From assembly GCF_011601275.1 (NCBI RefSeq), contig NZ_JAAOLY010000025.1:1-64000 (forward strand): a stretch of DNA of 64,000 bases. Direction: 5' to 3'. Within the stretch, counting starts at the first letter, position 1. Every line of letters begins with the position of its first letter. Origin of the DNA: Janthinobacterium lividum. Lineage in GTDB: Bacteria > Pseudomonadota > Gammaproteobacteria > Burkholderiales > Burkholderiaceae_D. Below the pieces are notes generated by a model. That model did not search any database, was not told where the DNA came from, and saw only the letters and a program-made list of their open reading frames with translations. Shown piece by piece: positions 45,583-54,269 of the stretch. Both the position numbers and the translations under genes were made by a program.

Positions 45583-48500
45583 TCACCAACGGTAGCGAGC
45601 ACTCAGAGCCACCCCATGGTCCTGGCCACGTGCGGCAATGTCCCCGGTATAGTCAAACAAGAAAGCCCAAGCGCCTGCCTTGCGCGCCACAACACCCACA
45701 TTGAGCTGGACATGGTCACGGCCAACTGCCGGCCCGCGCACCGCGAATGCGCCGCTCTCGGGCGCGTTCGCGAAGCTGTTGCTAAAGTAGCCTACGCGGC
45801 TGTTCATTGCATGCTGCAGCAAAATCCGGGCATGCGGCGTCCAGCTGGCGACAGCGCCAGATTCTGATGCGTTTGAGGTGAAGGTCTTGGCCATTTGCAA
45901 GCCGATGCCGATGCGAGCATCCAATACCTTGTCTGCATGGACAGCCAGGGCGATAGATGGATCGGTGGCACTATCGCTGAAGTCGACTGTCGGCAGGCGT
46001 ACCAGGTCAAGTGCTGGCAGGATAGGCTGCCACAACCATCCACGCTGGTCTTGCACGGACCATCCGTGCTCCAGGTGCAAGGAAAGTGCCGTCCCCTTAT
46101 TGCGTGCCTGAGCATGTGCTGAAAAAGGCAGTTTCGACGATTCCAGATTTACCGAACGCTCAGCCGAACTACTCAAATATGTGGCGCCTGCAAATGCATC
46201 CAGGTAGTGGTTACCGTTAACGTAGCGTAGATAAACACGACCATCGGTTGCCTTGGTATGGCCGCGAAAGCCGTTGCCGCTGCCTTTCAAATCAAGTGTA
46301 CCGTAACCAAGCGTGGCGCCCCAGGTGAAGTGCTTGTTGAGGCGTTGATCGAGGCCCAGCATCAGGCCTGAACTGTCTTGTCGCCAGGCCGACATTGGAG
46401 CTTGCCCGCCTTGTCCATTGAGATACCCGTAATGGCCGAATACCCGTCCCCATGGATTGACGTCGCTGCCCGCAGCGCTGGAGCTGTCCACAGCGCCACC
46501 ATCGTTTGCGCCTTCCATATCGCTAAGTACACCGGCAACATCGAGTACCTGACCGGTATTACGGCCATTTAATGGAATTGCCGTTGCTACAGCCGCGCCA
46601 GTCTGTCGTTCAGCCAGCCGGTCGGGAGCAGATAGGTGTTGGGTCAAGGCGCTGCTAAAGCTGTTGAGCAAATACAGCGAAGCGTTGCGCTGAGCGGCAT
46701 AGCCAGCGCCTTCGATTTGCTGACGTGCTTGCGCGGCTTGCCTGTTGGTGGAAAACTGCAACGAGCTCAGCAATGGTGCCAGGGCCGGGGCATCTTGCCC
46801 AGCAGCGTTACTGAGTGCAGTTCCCACGTCACAGCCGGCGACGTTACAGAACGCCCGTTTTCCCAAAAAAGCGTCGTCTGTTGTTAATGCGACCCCGTTG
46901 GTGCTTTGCCGCAGGCGATAACTCACCAGTGAATCATCGAATGGCTGAAATGCGGTTTTGGCGGGGTCGGCATCGGTGGGATCGATATCGTAGCCGGCGA
47001 TCGTGCGGCCCTGCGCATCGGCGCGCGCCAAGTGCTTGAACTGACCAAACAAATAGGATTTGCCAGCCATCGTTTTATGATATTCGGCAAGTATGGCCGG
47101 CGTCAGCGATTGTGACGCGGCAGGGTCGTTATCACGCAACCACGCCAACCAGGTGTCCAATTCCGCACTGATCAAAGGACTAACCTTGCCTGTTTGGTAA
47201 AAGCCTGGGCGTATATTGAGCGCCAGCGTCGATTGCGGGCTGACAACCAGCTCTCCACCACGATAAAGTATATATTTCCCCTGCGTCACAACCTTGTCTG
47301 GATCCGAAGTCACGATGGTGCTGGCAAAGCGCAGCGGCGCGCGGCGCTGGGTTGCCGTGACGTCCAGCGCTAGCGTAGCATCATCCATATCGATGCTTGA
47401 CGTCGAAAATTTTTGGCCACTGCCATCGCCTGGACGCCCTGCAACTATCAGATCGCCGGTCGAATGCAAACGCCCACCTTGCCGGAACCACAACATCGGA
47501 GGAATGGGGTTATTGGAGTAAATCTGCCCAATATAGCCGCTGCCCTCGACAACACCGTCTTTGCCGATGTAGTTTTGCACCACGTTGAGTACTCCGCCAT
47601 TGAGCAGCAGACGTCCGTTCTGGATCATTAAGGTCTCGGCCGCACCGTGCTCATTCTGATACAAGCGCCAAGTTGCACCGTTTGTCAGCGACAAGATGCC
47701 GTAGGCATCGTCGATCGATTGGGCGCGCCCATCAATCAACGGCGCTGTTCCTGCCTGGTCTATGATTGCCAGTTGTTTGCTCAAGGTAGAGTTAGGATCC
47801 GCCTGAAAGCCCGCAATCTGGGCACTGGTATAGACCGTCTGGTAATGGCCAAGAAGAAGACTTCTGAACTCTGCAGCGGCGGCTAGCGGGTCGCTATTGT
47901 AGTATTGCCTTAACATATCTGCTTGGCTTGCCTGCTTAAAATACCCATCCCCTGTCCAGGCATATCCATAATCGCTCAACAGATTGGACATCGATGTAAT
48001 CGGATTACCCGTTCCCGGATTATCGGGGTTGTAATAGTTTGGATTAATATTTCCCGACATATCTCTATTAATTACCAATGTGTCGGTGGTTACTACCGCT
48101 TTACGCTCGGTAATAAATCCAGTGTTATAAACATCGTCCTGAGGATAGGCTTTGTACTCGCTCGGTTTGGCACAGTCCGAGTGACACCAGTAAATTGCCG
48201 GGTTCCTGCCTGCTGCTGGATCCCATAGCCTGGCAAAAGCGGTGCCATGCTCACTAAAGGCATCCTTGACCAGAAAATTGTCACGGCTGACTGTATCAAT
48301 TGCCCGGACAAAAAAATCGTACCAGTCTTTCTGTCGCGTGGAATCAGCGTAGTTACCCCCCAGAGTGATGCCATGAAGGCCGATGAATTGACCGACATTA
48401 TCGCTGACAGGACTATGTAGCATCCACGGCTGGTCGTTATCGGCGAAGGCGCGCTGGACGCCGCCAACATGCATGGCGGAGCATGAAGATATGCAATATC

Positions 48501-48912
48501 CCGACACGACCGTTGTCAATCCTTGGCGACGCGCGAGGTCGGCAATGGCATAGCCGGAGAATACCGAACCGCCATTGGAGTTGCGCAATACCAAGGTGTC
48601 AATTTTCCTGTTGCCGCTTTCACGCAAACGACCAAGCATATCGGCGAAAAGGTTTGCGTCATTCATCGTTACATCCCCGGACAGAATGATTTGATTGCCA
48701 TTGACATGCATATTCATGGCGTTGACTGATGAAGGAATTGCAACCAGACCCATGAGTCCTACAGCGCTTAATGTTTTATTGAATAAAAATGGAGCATCTC
48801 TCAGAGGGAAACGACTGTTAAAAATACGCAATTTTGACCATTGAGCTATAAACATAAATTTTATTTTCAAATAAAATATTGTGAAAGACGGAAATAAGAA
48901 AAATATTGTCAT
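45583..48912 (-). CDS. Autotransporter with N-terminal ClpP-like serine protease domain
   Basis: 1109 residues. A long signal region (about 1-65, ending SSVNA) is followed by a ClpP/crotonase-fold domain (about 66-235): LVLRNSNGGSVFSGYAIAD parallels ClpP LYINSPGG, GYCISSCSAMHVGG the nucleophile loop (Ser142), WMLHSP the His loop (His166) and VSRDNFL the Asp strand (Asp211). Spacing from Ser to His is 24, versus 25 in ClpP. A passenger region (about 240-800) with beta-helix-like stretches precedes a barrel (about 815-1109) starting NPWGRVFGHYGYLNG and ending SARYRW. It should deliver the protease domain to the cell surface. ATG 48910-48912 is used; ATG at 48853-48855 is possible. Confidence 0.85.
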   Translation of the reverse strand: MTIFFLFPSFTIFYLKIKFMFIAQWSKLRIFNSRFPLRDAPFLFNKTLSAVGLMGLVAIPSSVNAMNMHVNGNQIILSGDVTMNDANLFADMLGRLRESGNRKIDTLVLRNSNGGSVFSGYAIADLARRQGLTTVVSGYCISSCSAMHVGGVQRAFADNDQPWMLHSPVSDNVGQFIGLHGITLGGNYADSTRQKDWYDFFVRAIDTVSRDNFLVKDAFSEHGTAFARLWDPAAGRNPAIYWCHSDCAKPSEYKAYPQDDVYNTGFITERKAVVTTDTLVINRDMSGNINPNYYNPDNPGTGNPITSMSNLLSDYGYAWTGDGYFKQASQADMLRQYYNSDPLAAAAEFRSLLLGHYQTVYTSAQIAGFQADPNSTLSKQLAIIDQAGTAPLIDGRAQSIDDAYGILSLTNGATWRLYQNEHGAAETLMIQNGRLLLNGGVLNVVQNYIGKDGVVEGSGYIGQIYSNNPIPPMLWFRQGGRLHSTGDLIVAGRPGDGSGQKFSTSSIDMDDATLALDVTATQRRAPLRFASTIVTSDPDKVVTQGKYILYRGGELVVSPQSTLALNIRPGFYQTGKVSPLISAELDTWLAWLRDNDPAASQSLTPAILAEYHKTMAGKSYLFGQFKHLARADAQGRTIAGYDIDPTDADPAKTAFQPFDDSLVSYRLRQSTNGVALTTDDAFLGKRAFCNVAGCDVGTALSNAAGQDAPALAPLLSSLQFSTNRQAAQARQQIEGAGYAAQRNASLYLLNSFSSALTQHLSAPDRLAERQTGAAVATAIPLNGRNTGQVLDVAGVLSDMEGANDGGAVDSSSAAGSDVNPWGRVFGHYGYLNGQGGQAPMSAWRQDSSGLMLGLDQRLNKHFTWGATLGYGTLDLKGSGNGFRGHTKATDGRVYLRYVNGNHYLDAFAGATYLSSSAERSVNLESSKLPFSAHAQARNKGTALSLHLEHGWSVQDQRGWLWQPILPALDLVRLPTVDFSDSATDPSIALAVHADKVLDARIGIGLQMAKTFTSNASESGAVASWTPHARILLQHAMNSRVGYFSNSFANAPESGAFAVRGPAVGRDHVQLNVGVVARKAGAWAFLFDYTGDIAARGQDHGVALSARYRW

Positions 48913-49867
48913 TCCATGAAATGAAATCCGCGATTAAGCATGCGAATTATTAATCAACTTATGCTATTTCCAGCCTTTTCGATCAACTCCCGGAACACAC
49001 AATTCACCAATGATAAAATATTTCATTGCCGACATTAGGGGCAAAATGGAGTAATTAAAAGATCCTCGTAATGCGCATGCCCGTGTAAAATATTGTGCCA
49101 TCATATCTACGATTCCTTTATCCAAAAAACCAAAGCATTGGCTTTCCGCACACAGACCTTTCATGCGCGCACCCCAATCAACGTACGACCCGCGCCTTAT
49201 ATCCTTTTAAAAATGCAAAATAAGTCGAAACTAATCACTCCAAATATGGCAAGAAGAATGGTGAACAGAGTGATCTTCCACCCAACTGCATGTACTCAAT
49301 AGAAAATTTTCTTTTCATGTTAAATTTATCGCATAAAAATTTTCAGGTTGACGCAAAGAACAGCGCCCTATAAATTTATCGATCCATTAATACGTTCAAT
49401 GACCTAGCTAAATTGAATATTTTTTATACCTGACGAACGTTTTTATTGGACAATACAATTATTAAAATTATAAAAATTCATTCTTGCAGTTTTATTGTGA
49501 GGCTGGATTTACATCTTACAAATAGGAATGATCCTAAATTTAGCTCTATTGCGTTGGTTTGCCGTGACGAGCCGATCGATAGTCAACACATCCATCGCCA
49601 AGCGCGGGAATCCTTGAAGACTTCCTTGGCCGAGCCTTGGCTGCTTCGGCCAAGGAAATGTCACCCTCTGGGCACCCATGCTTCTCGCTTGAGCAAGAGG
49701 GCACTGAACTTCCCCTGAACCACGTTTACCAGCCCGGAGATGTCGACAGGCCCGGCAAATTCAGTTCTCTTTTAGCCCTGCTTATGATCAGCCTTGATTT
49801 AAAAAATTATACATTTCATATTTTCATTGACTAATTAACTACGCCACATATATGTTCCAGAAAAAAC
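48913..49867. other. AT-rich intergenic stretch
   Basis: No supported gene between the autotransporter and the bacteriocin promoter. The sequence is markedly AT-rich except for 49560-49750. That island contains a perfect 12-bp hairpin (49622-49633 with 49646-49657, 12-nt loop), possibly an old terminator or IS-associated structure. Confidence 0.5.
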
Positions 49868-49896
49868 TTGACGAATTTTTCTCCGCGCAGTATAAA
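49868..49896 (+). promoter_or_regulatory. Promoter of the bacteriocin precursor gene
   Basis: -35 TTGACG (49868-49873), 17-bp spacer, -10 TATAAA (49891-49896), giving a 5' leader of about 85 nt before the precursor ATG. The best sigma-70-like match seen in the window. Confidence 0.65.
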
Positions 49897-49987
49897 TTGA
49901 CTGGTTTAAAAAATAATTTTAGCCAAGTTTAGTTCATGGCAAGTACGGCAAAGACTTATTACTTAAATTCTTATAAGAATATATTTC

Positions 49988-50248
49988 ATGGCAATTCAAG
50001 AAATGACTCTGGATGAAATTAATGAGGTAAGTGGTGGCGTAACCAGTGGGCAAGTGATAAACGCTGGGGCAGGCATTGCGGCTGTTGGTGGCGCTGTCTT
50101 TGGGGCCGTTGGATTGGCTGTAGCTTCGCCAGAATTTATTGCGGCTGGTGCTGCTTATGGCATTGTTTCCGCTGGAATGTGGGCTGCGGGCGTATTGAGC
50201 GATATTGGTTACTTTGAAAGAACGCGAGTGCCAATGGCAGCACGCTAA
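49988..50248 (+). CDS. Double-glycine leader bacteriocin/microcin precursor
   Basis: 86 residues. The first 17 (MAIQEMTLDEINEVSGG) match the double-glycine leader consensus (acidic/hydrophobic pattern L..E...VSGG) cut by C39 peptidases. The remaining 69 residues are Gly/Ala-rich, hydrophobic and amphipathic (AGAGIAAVGGAVFGAVGLA), as in class II bacteriocins and microcin V-like toxins that attack membranes. It has no cysteines. Adaptor and C39 exporter genes follow on the same strand. No good ribosome site beyond AAGAATA is visible. Mature peptide and target are inferred. Confidence 0.8.
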   Translation: MAIQEMTLDEINEVSGGVTSGQVINAGAGIAAVGGAVFGAVGLAVASPEFIAAGAAYGIVSAGMWAAGVLSDIGYFERTRVPMAAR

Positions 50249-50397
50249 GCAGCGTCTGTTTTATTAACGTTAAACTAGAGTAAATCAGAAAATTTTTATC
50301 CTGCCTTTATAGATTATGTAATTCAGCCAGTAATAATTTTTTATTGCCGGCTGAATTTTCAATCAAGCCAATAGGCTCATTAAACAAATGATATTAA

Positions 50398-50622
50398 ATG
50401 AAAAAAAATTATAAAGATAAAACAATCATAGCTTTCGCCGGAATATTAATAATAACCTTATTTTATTTTCTATTTGACAAAGTTTCATATTTATCCTATG
50501 CAGTAATAAATTTCTCGATAAGTCACCCTTCTATTTTAAGCGGCATTATTTTGATATCCATCCTTGCAACCTTTGTTTTTTTATATATTTTTAAAATAAA
50601 AAAATTAAAGAATAAAGAATAA
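50398..50622 (+). CDS. Small two-TM protein, probable bacteriocin immunity protein
   Basis: 74 residues, lysine-rich ends and two TM helices (IIAFAGILIITLFYFLF and ILSGIILISILATFVFLYIF). It sits 149 bp after the precursor, on the same strand, with the low GC of the precursor region. Immunity proteins of class II bacteriocins are typically small, basic and membrane-bound. No family recognised; the role rests on position and shape. A 7-bp tandem repeat (AAAGAAT, three copies) runs across the stop codon. Confidence 0.6.
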   Translation: MKKNYKDKTIIAFAGILIITLFYFLFDKVSYLSYAVINFSISHPSILSGIILISILATFVFLYIFKIKKLKNKE

Positions 50623-50834
50623 AGAATAAAGAATAAACATTTCCGCAATTCATACAGGCCTGTGCTTTGACCGTACCTTCCCGTTATTTCGTTGCGGAAT
50701 TATTAATTGAAAAGTAAATTATTTTTCGTGACCAACCCAGTCCCCCTTTTTCGGGGGCAAGAATTGCCTCGCCTGCCCAACCATTATTCCGCCAACAGGC
50801 CGTTGAACATATAAGCACCCGGCATTACGGTACG

Positions 50835-52016
50835 GTGATACTCACGCGTCCTGTAAGCTATCTGTTCCTGGCGATCACCATTTCCATCATCGCCTTCTTC
50901 ATTTTCTTCAGCACTACCCGCAAGGCGCAGTCACAGGGCATGCTGCTGCCGACCAGCGGCGTGATCCGTATCATAGCGGCCCAAGCTGGTGTCATTGCCG
51001 CAGTGCGAGTCAAGGAAGGACAAGCGGTTCACGCCGGCGACGTGCTGTTCGTGCTGTCGGGCGAGCGCAGCAGCGCTAATGCCGGTTCGCCCCAGGAAGT
51101 CGTGTCCACTTTATTAAGAAGCCGACGCGACAGCTACGATGCGGAACTGAAACAGTCCAGCCTGCAATCGAGCCAGCGCATGGCTGCTGGGCAACGCCGT
51201 GCCAGTGATCTGGCAGCTGAAATTGCCCGTACGGAAGATCAGATTGCGATGCAACAACGCCGCATTACTCTGGCGGAACAGTCCTACAAGCGCTACAGCG
51301 AACTCAACGCCACCAATTACATCTCGTCAGCGCAGCTGCAAGACAAGCAGGCCGAGTTGCTGGACCAGCAGCAGCGTCTGGCTGAGTTGCAGCGTGCCAA
51401 GTCTGCCAGTCAGCGCGACCTGTCCACTACAGAAGCCGACGTGCGCGACTTGCAGGTGCAGGCGCAGCGCGGCACGGAAGGCTTGCAGCGCAATGTCTCC
51501 GCCATCGAACAGGACCTGACGGAGAACGAGGTACGCCGTGAAATCCTGGTGCGCGCAGCGCAGGATGGCATGGTCACGGCCATCACCACCGAACTGGGCC
51601 AGACGGTGGCGGCCAACAGCATGCTCGCTTCCGTCCTGCCGCAAGGCGCCCAGCTGGAGGCGGAAATCTACGCGCCGTCGCGCTCGGTAGGCTTCATCAA
51701 GCCGGGCATGACGGTGCTGCTGCGCTACCAGGCGTATCCGTACCAGAAATTCGGGCAATATCCGGCGCTGGTGCGCGAAGTGGCCAGCACCTCACTGCGG
51801 CCCGAAGAGCTTTCGGTGCCGGGCACCGTCAGCGGCACGAATGGCGAACCCTTGTACCGCATCCGCTTAAGCCTGCAACGCCAGAGCGTGCAGGCGTATG
51901 GCGAAACCCTGCCCCTGAAGTCGGGCATGCTGGTTGACGCCAGCGTGCTGCTGGAACAGCGGCGCCTGTATGCATGGGTGCTCGAACCCCTGTTCAGCAT
52001 TTCCGGGCGCCTGTAA
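50835..52016 (+). CDS. HlyD-family membrane fusion protein of the bacteriocin exporter
   Basis: 393 residues from the GTG at 50835. One TM helix (YLFLAITISIIAFFIFF), lipoyl halves (RIIAAQAGVIAAVRVKEGQA and VRAAQDGMVTAITTELGQTV), a long coiled coil between them and a beta-domain (SVGFIKPGMTVLLRYQAYPY). It would link the C39-ABC exporter to an outer membrane channel. Homology appears to begin earlier: in-frame codons 50784-50834 read PLFRQQAVEHISTRHYGTV, the usual start of such adaptors. The first in-frame stop upstream is at 50715-50717 and no ATG, GTG or TTG lies between, so the true start may be a rare ATT. Confidence 0.85.
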   Translation: MILTRPVSYLFLAITISIIAFFIFFSTTRKAQSQGMLLPTSGVIRIIAAQAGVIAAVRVKEGQAVHAGDVLFVLSGERSSANAGSPQEVVSTLLRSRRDSYDAELKQSSLQSSQRMAAGQRRASDLAAEIARTEDQIAMQQRRITLAEQSYKRYSELNATNYISSAQLQDKQAELLDQQQRLAELQRAKSASQRDLSTTEADVRDLQVQAQRGTEGLQRNVSAIEQDLTENEVRREILVRAAQDGMVTAITTELGQTVAANSMLASVLPQGAQLEAEIYAPSRSVGFIKPGMTVLLRYQAYPYQKFGQYPALVREVASTSLRPEELSVPGTVSGTNGEPLYRIRLSLQRQSVQAYGETLPLKSGMLVDASVLLEQRRLYAWVLEPLFSISGRL

Positions 52017-52022
52017 GCCCCC

Positions 52023-52685
52023 ATGTTGATTTTCCACAATACTTTACGTCCGCGCTGCATGCATCTCCCTCATCTCGCCCACCTGTCCTTCTGGCGCAGC
52101 CAGCGCCTGCCCATCCTGCTGCAAACGGAAGCGGCCGAATGCGGCCTGGCCTGCCTGTCGATGGTGGCCAGCTACTGGGGCCACCAGACTGATATTTCCA
52201 GCATGCGCCGGCGCTTTTCCGTCTCCCTCAAGGGCGTCACGTTAAAAGGGCTGATGGCGATAGCGCAGGGGCTGGCCCTGCATACGCGCCCCTTGAAACT
52301 CGACATGCAGCATCTGCCCGAGCTGAAGCTGCCTGCCATCCTGCACTGGGACTTGAATCATTTTGTCGTGCTCAAGTCCGTCTCCGGCAGCCATGCGGTG
52401 ATCCACGACCCGGCCGTGGGCGAGCGGCGCCTGCCGCTGGCGGAAGTGGCGAAACACTTTACGGGCGTGGCGCTGGAACTGACGCCCACCGCCGCCTTCA
52501 AGAAGGCCGCGGAAAAACAGCAGTTTTCCCTGCTGTCGCTAATGGGGCGTGTAGTAGGCCTGAAGCGCGGCCTGCTGCAATTGCTGATACTGGGCCTGGC
52601 CTTGCAGGTGTGCGCGCTGGTGGCGCCGTTCTACATGCAGTGGCTGGTCGACGAGGCGTTGCTTGAATCGCCACCAGTAGCCTAG
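52023..52685 (+). pseudogene. Bacteriocin-processing C39 peptidase/ABC exporter, truncated by IS3
   Basis: The native frame ends at about 52663 where the IS begins; a full protein would be about 700 residues. The C39 peptidase domain is complete: Gln34 and Cys40 in LLQTEAAECGLACLSMVASY, His113 in LNHFVVLKS, Asp129 in HDPAVG. Only the first TM helix of the exporter (LLILGLALQVCALVAPFYMQ) remains; the rest and the ATPase are gone, and the DNA beyond the IS does not continue it. The peptidase alone might still fold, but export would fail. It starts 7 nt after the adaptor stop. Confidence 0.85.
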
Positions 52686-52724
52686 ACATTCTCCAGCCTA
52701 TAATTTAGGCCAACAGGAGAAGTG

Positions 52725-52952
52725 ATGAGCAATAAGCGATATACCGATGAATTCAAAGTTGAGGCAGTCAAGCAGGTCACAGAACGTGGCCATGCGGTTG
52801 TGGACGTTGCAGCACGGCTCGACGTAAGTCAGCACAGCCTCTATCAGTGGATAAAGCGTTTCAGTGTTCCGCCAGCCGAGCGTAAAGCGGTCGACGACCA
52901 GCAAGCGGAGATTCGACGCCTGAAGAGCGAACTGAAGCGCGCGACATCTTAA
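52725..52952 (+). CDS. IS3 transposase OrfA, frameshifted at its end
   Basis: 75 residues from ATG 52725 (AGGAGAAG upstream). HTH segment YTDEFKVEAVKQVTERGHAV...LDVSQHSLYQWIKRF, then the leucine-zipper start QQAEIRRLKSELKRA. The normal ending (DILKKAATYFAKQSG, stop) is present in another frame directly after, so roughly 13 nt have been lost around 52935. The AAAAAAG slippery run is retained. Autonomous transposition is doubtful. Confidence 0.8.
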   Translation: MSNKRYTDEFKVEAVKQVTERGHAVVDVAARLDVSQHSLYQWIKRFSVPPAERKAVDDQQAEIRRLKSELKRATS

Positions 52953-52986
52953 AAAAGGCCGCAACGTACTTTGCCAAGCAGTCCGG

Positions 52987-53862
52987 GTGAAGTACGCCTT
53001 TGTGCAAGAGCACCAGTCAAGCTATCCGGTACGGCGACTGTGCAAAGTGATGGAAGTACATCCCAGCGGTTACTACGCCTGGCAACAAGTTCCGCAGTCG
53101 GAGCGCGCCATTGAAGACCAGCGACTGCTGCGTCACGTCAAACAATCGTGGCTGGAGAGCGGCTCAATCTATGGATATCGTAAAGTCTGGCAGGACCTGC
53201 GCGAACTTGGTGAAGGGTGTGGCGTCAATCGCATACATCGATTGATGCGCCAAGAGCATTTACGTTCGCAAACAGGGTACCACCGCCGACCACGCACACG
53301 CAGCGGGCCCAGTTCGGTTCATGCGCCCAAACATTTGCAAAGGCAGTTTGCGCCGACTGAGCCCAATCGCGTCTGGGTCACCGACATCACCTATATCCGA
53401 ACCCATGAAGGCTGGCTGTTTCTGGCTGCCGTGCTTGACCTGTTCTCCAGGCAGGTCATCGGTTGGTCGATGGGACCGCGTATGGATCGTGAGCTGCCAT
53501 TAAATGCGTTGCTGATGGCTGTCTGGCGTCGTCAGCCCAAACAAACCGTGATGGTGCACTCCGACCAGGGCAGTCAATTTAGTAGCTACGATTGGCAGGA
53601 CTTCCTCAAAGCCCGCAATCTGCAACAGAGCATGAGTAGGCGCGGAAATTGCCATGACAATGCCGTCGCCGAGAGCTTCTTCCAATTGCTTAAACGCGAA
53701 CGCATCCGCAGAAAAACCTACAACACAAGAGAAGAAGCCCGTCGCGATATCTTTGACTACATTGAGATGTTCTACAATCCAAAGCGTCGACATAGCTTCA
53801 GCAAACAGCTATCGCCGATGAACTACGAAAAACAGTATTTCGAACGACTGGCGAGCGTCTAG
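52987..53862 (+). CDS. IS3 transposase OrfB (DDE integrase)
   Basis: 291 residues from GTG 52987, overlapping the original orfA stop. IS3 OrfB start (SSYPVRRLCKVMEVHPSGYY), HTH_21 region (YGYRKVWQDLRELGE) and rve core with the DDE residues in WVTDITYI, VMVHSDQGSQF and NAVAESFFQLLKRE. Length and motifs are complete. It catalyses strand transfer of the element. Confidence 0.9.
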   Translation: MKYAFVQEHQSSYPVRRLCKVMEVHPSGYYAWQQVPQSERAIEDQRLLRHVKQSWLESGSIYGYRKVWQDLRELGEGCGVNRIHRLMRQEHLRSQTGYHRRPRTRSGPSSVHAPKHLQRQFAPTEPNRVWVTDITYIRTHEGWLFLAAVLDLFSRQVIGWSMGPRMDRELPLNALLMAVWRRQPKQTVMVHSDQGSQFSSYDWQDFLKARNLQQSMSRRGNCHDNAVAESFFQLLKRERIRRKTYNTREEARRDIFDYIEMFYNPKRRHSFSKQLSPMNYEKQYFERLASV

Positions 53863-53880
53863 AAAACTCGTGGCGATTCT

Positions 53881-54155
53881 TTGATTATTCGCTGGATGCA
53901 TTCTATGCAGCTTTCTCGAACCAGTGGCGACAGCATATTTCCACTCCGGCGCTGCTTGTAGATCCGCTCATGACAATTCCAATGCTCGAGTCTGCAATTG
54001 GTAGCAAGGGGCCAACGGCCAAGAGGATGCTGAATCTCTTCCTGGCCGGATGCGTCGCATGCCACGCCTCGATCCCACCAGAGCTTGTTAGCGGCTTGGA
54101 GAAGCTATCAAGCGAACGAAACGCGCGCGATAGCTTCTTGGCACGGAATCCATAA
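53881..54155 (+). pseudogene. C-terminal fragment of an unidentified gene
   Basis: Directly after the IS right end a plus frame without start codon runs to 54155 (FDYSLDAFYAAFSNQWRQHI, then GSKGPTAKRMLNLFLAGC, ending FLARNP). It has plausible protein texture and could be the tail of a gene cut by the IS-linked rearrangement. It is not part of a C39 exporter. No family recognised; the opposite strand is also open here, so the call is weak. Confidence 0.3.
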
Positions 54156-54269
54156 ATGCGGTGCCGGCATTGGCAAAGGTATCCTCCTAGCATTGCTTGG
54201 AGCCGATGCTCTAACACCTTATTGATGAATGCAAACAGCAAGTAAGCGGCGCACAGGTGCAGGGAAGTT

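Larger units (their letters stand above)
52664..53880 (+). mobile_element. IS3-family insertion sequence
   Basis: About 1217 bp. Imperfect terminal repeats: left TGAATCGCCACCAGTAGCCT, right (reversed) AGAATCGCCACGAGTTTTCT, sharing GAATCGCCAC and CTAGAC. It contains orfA and an intact orfB in the usual overlapping arrangement. No matching target-site duplication flanks it (GCT left, TTG right), which suggests a rearrangement at one end after insertion. It interrupts the C39 exporter gene. Confidence 0.88.
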
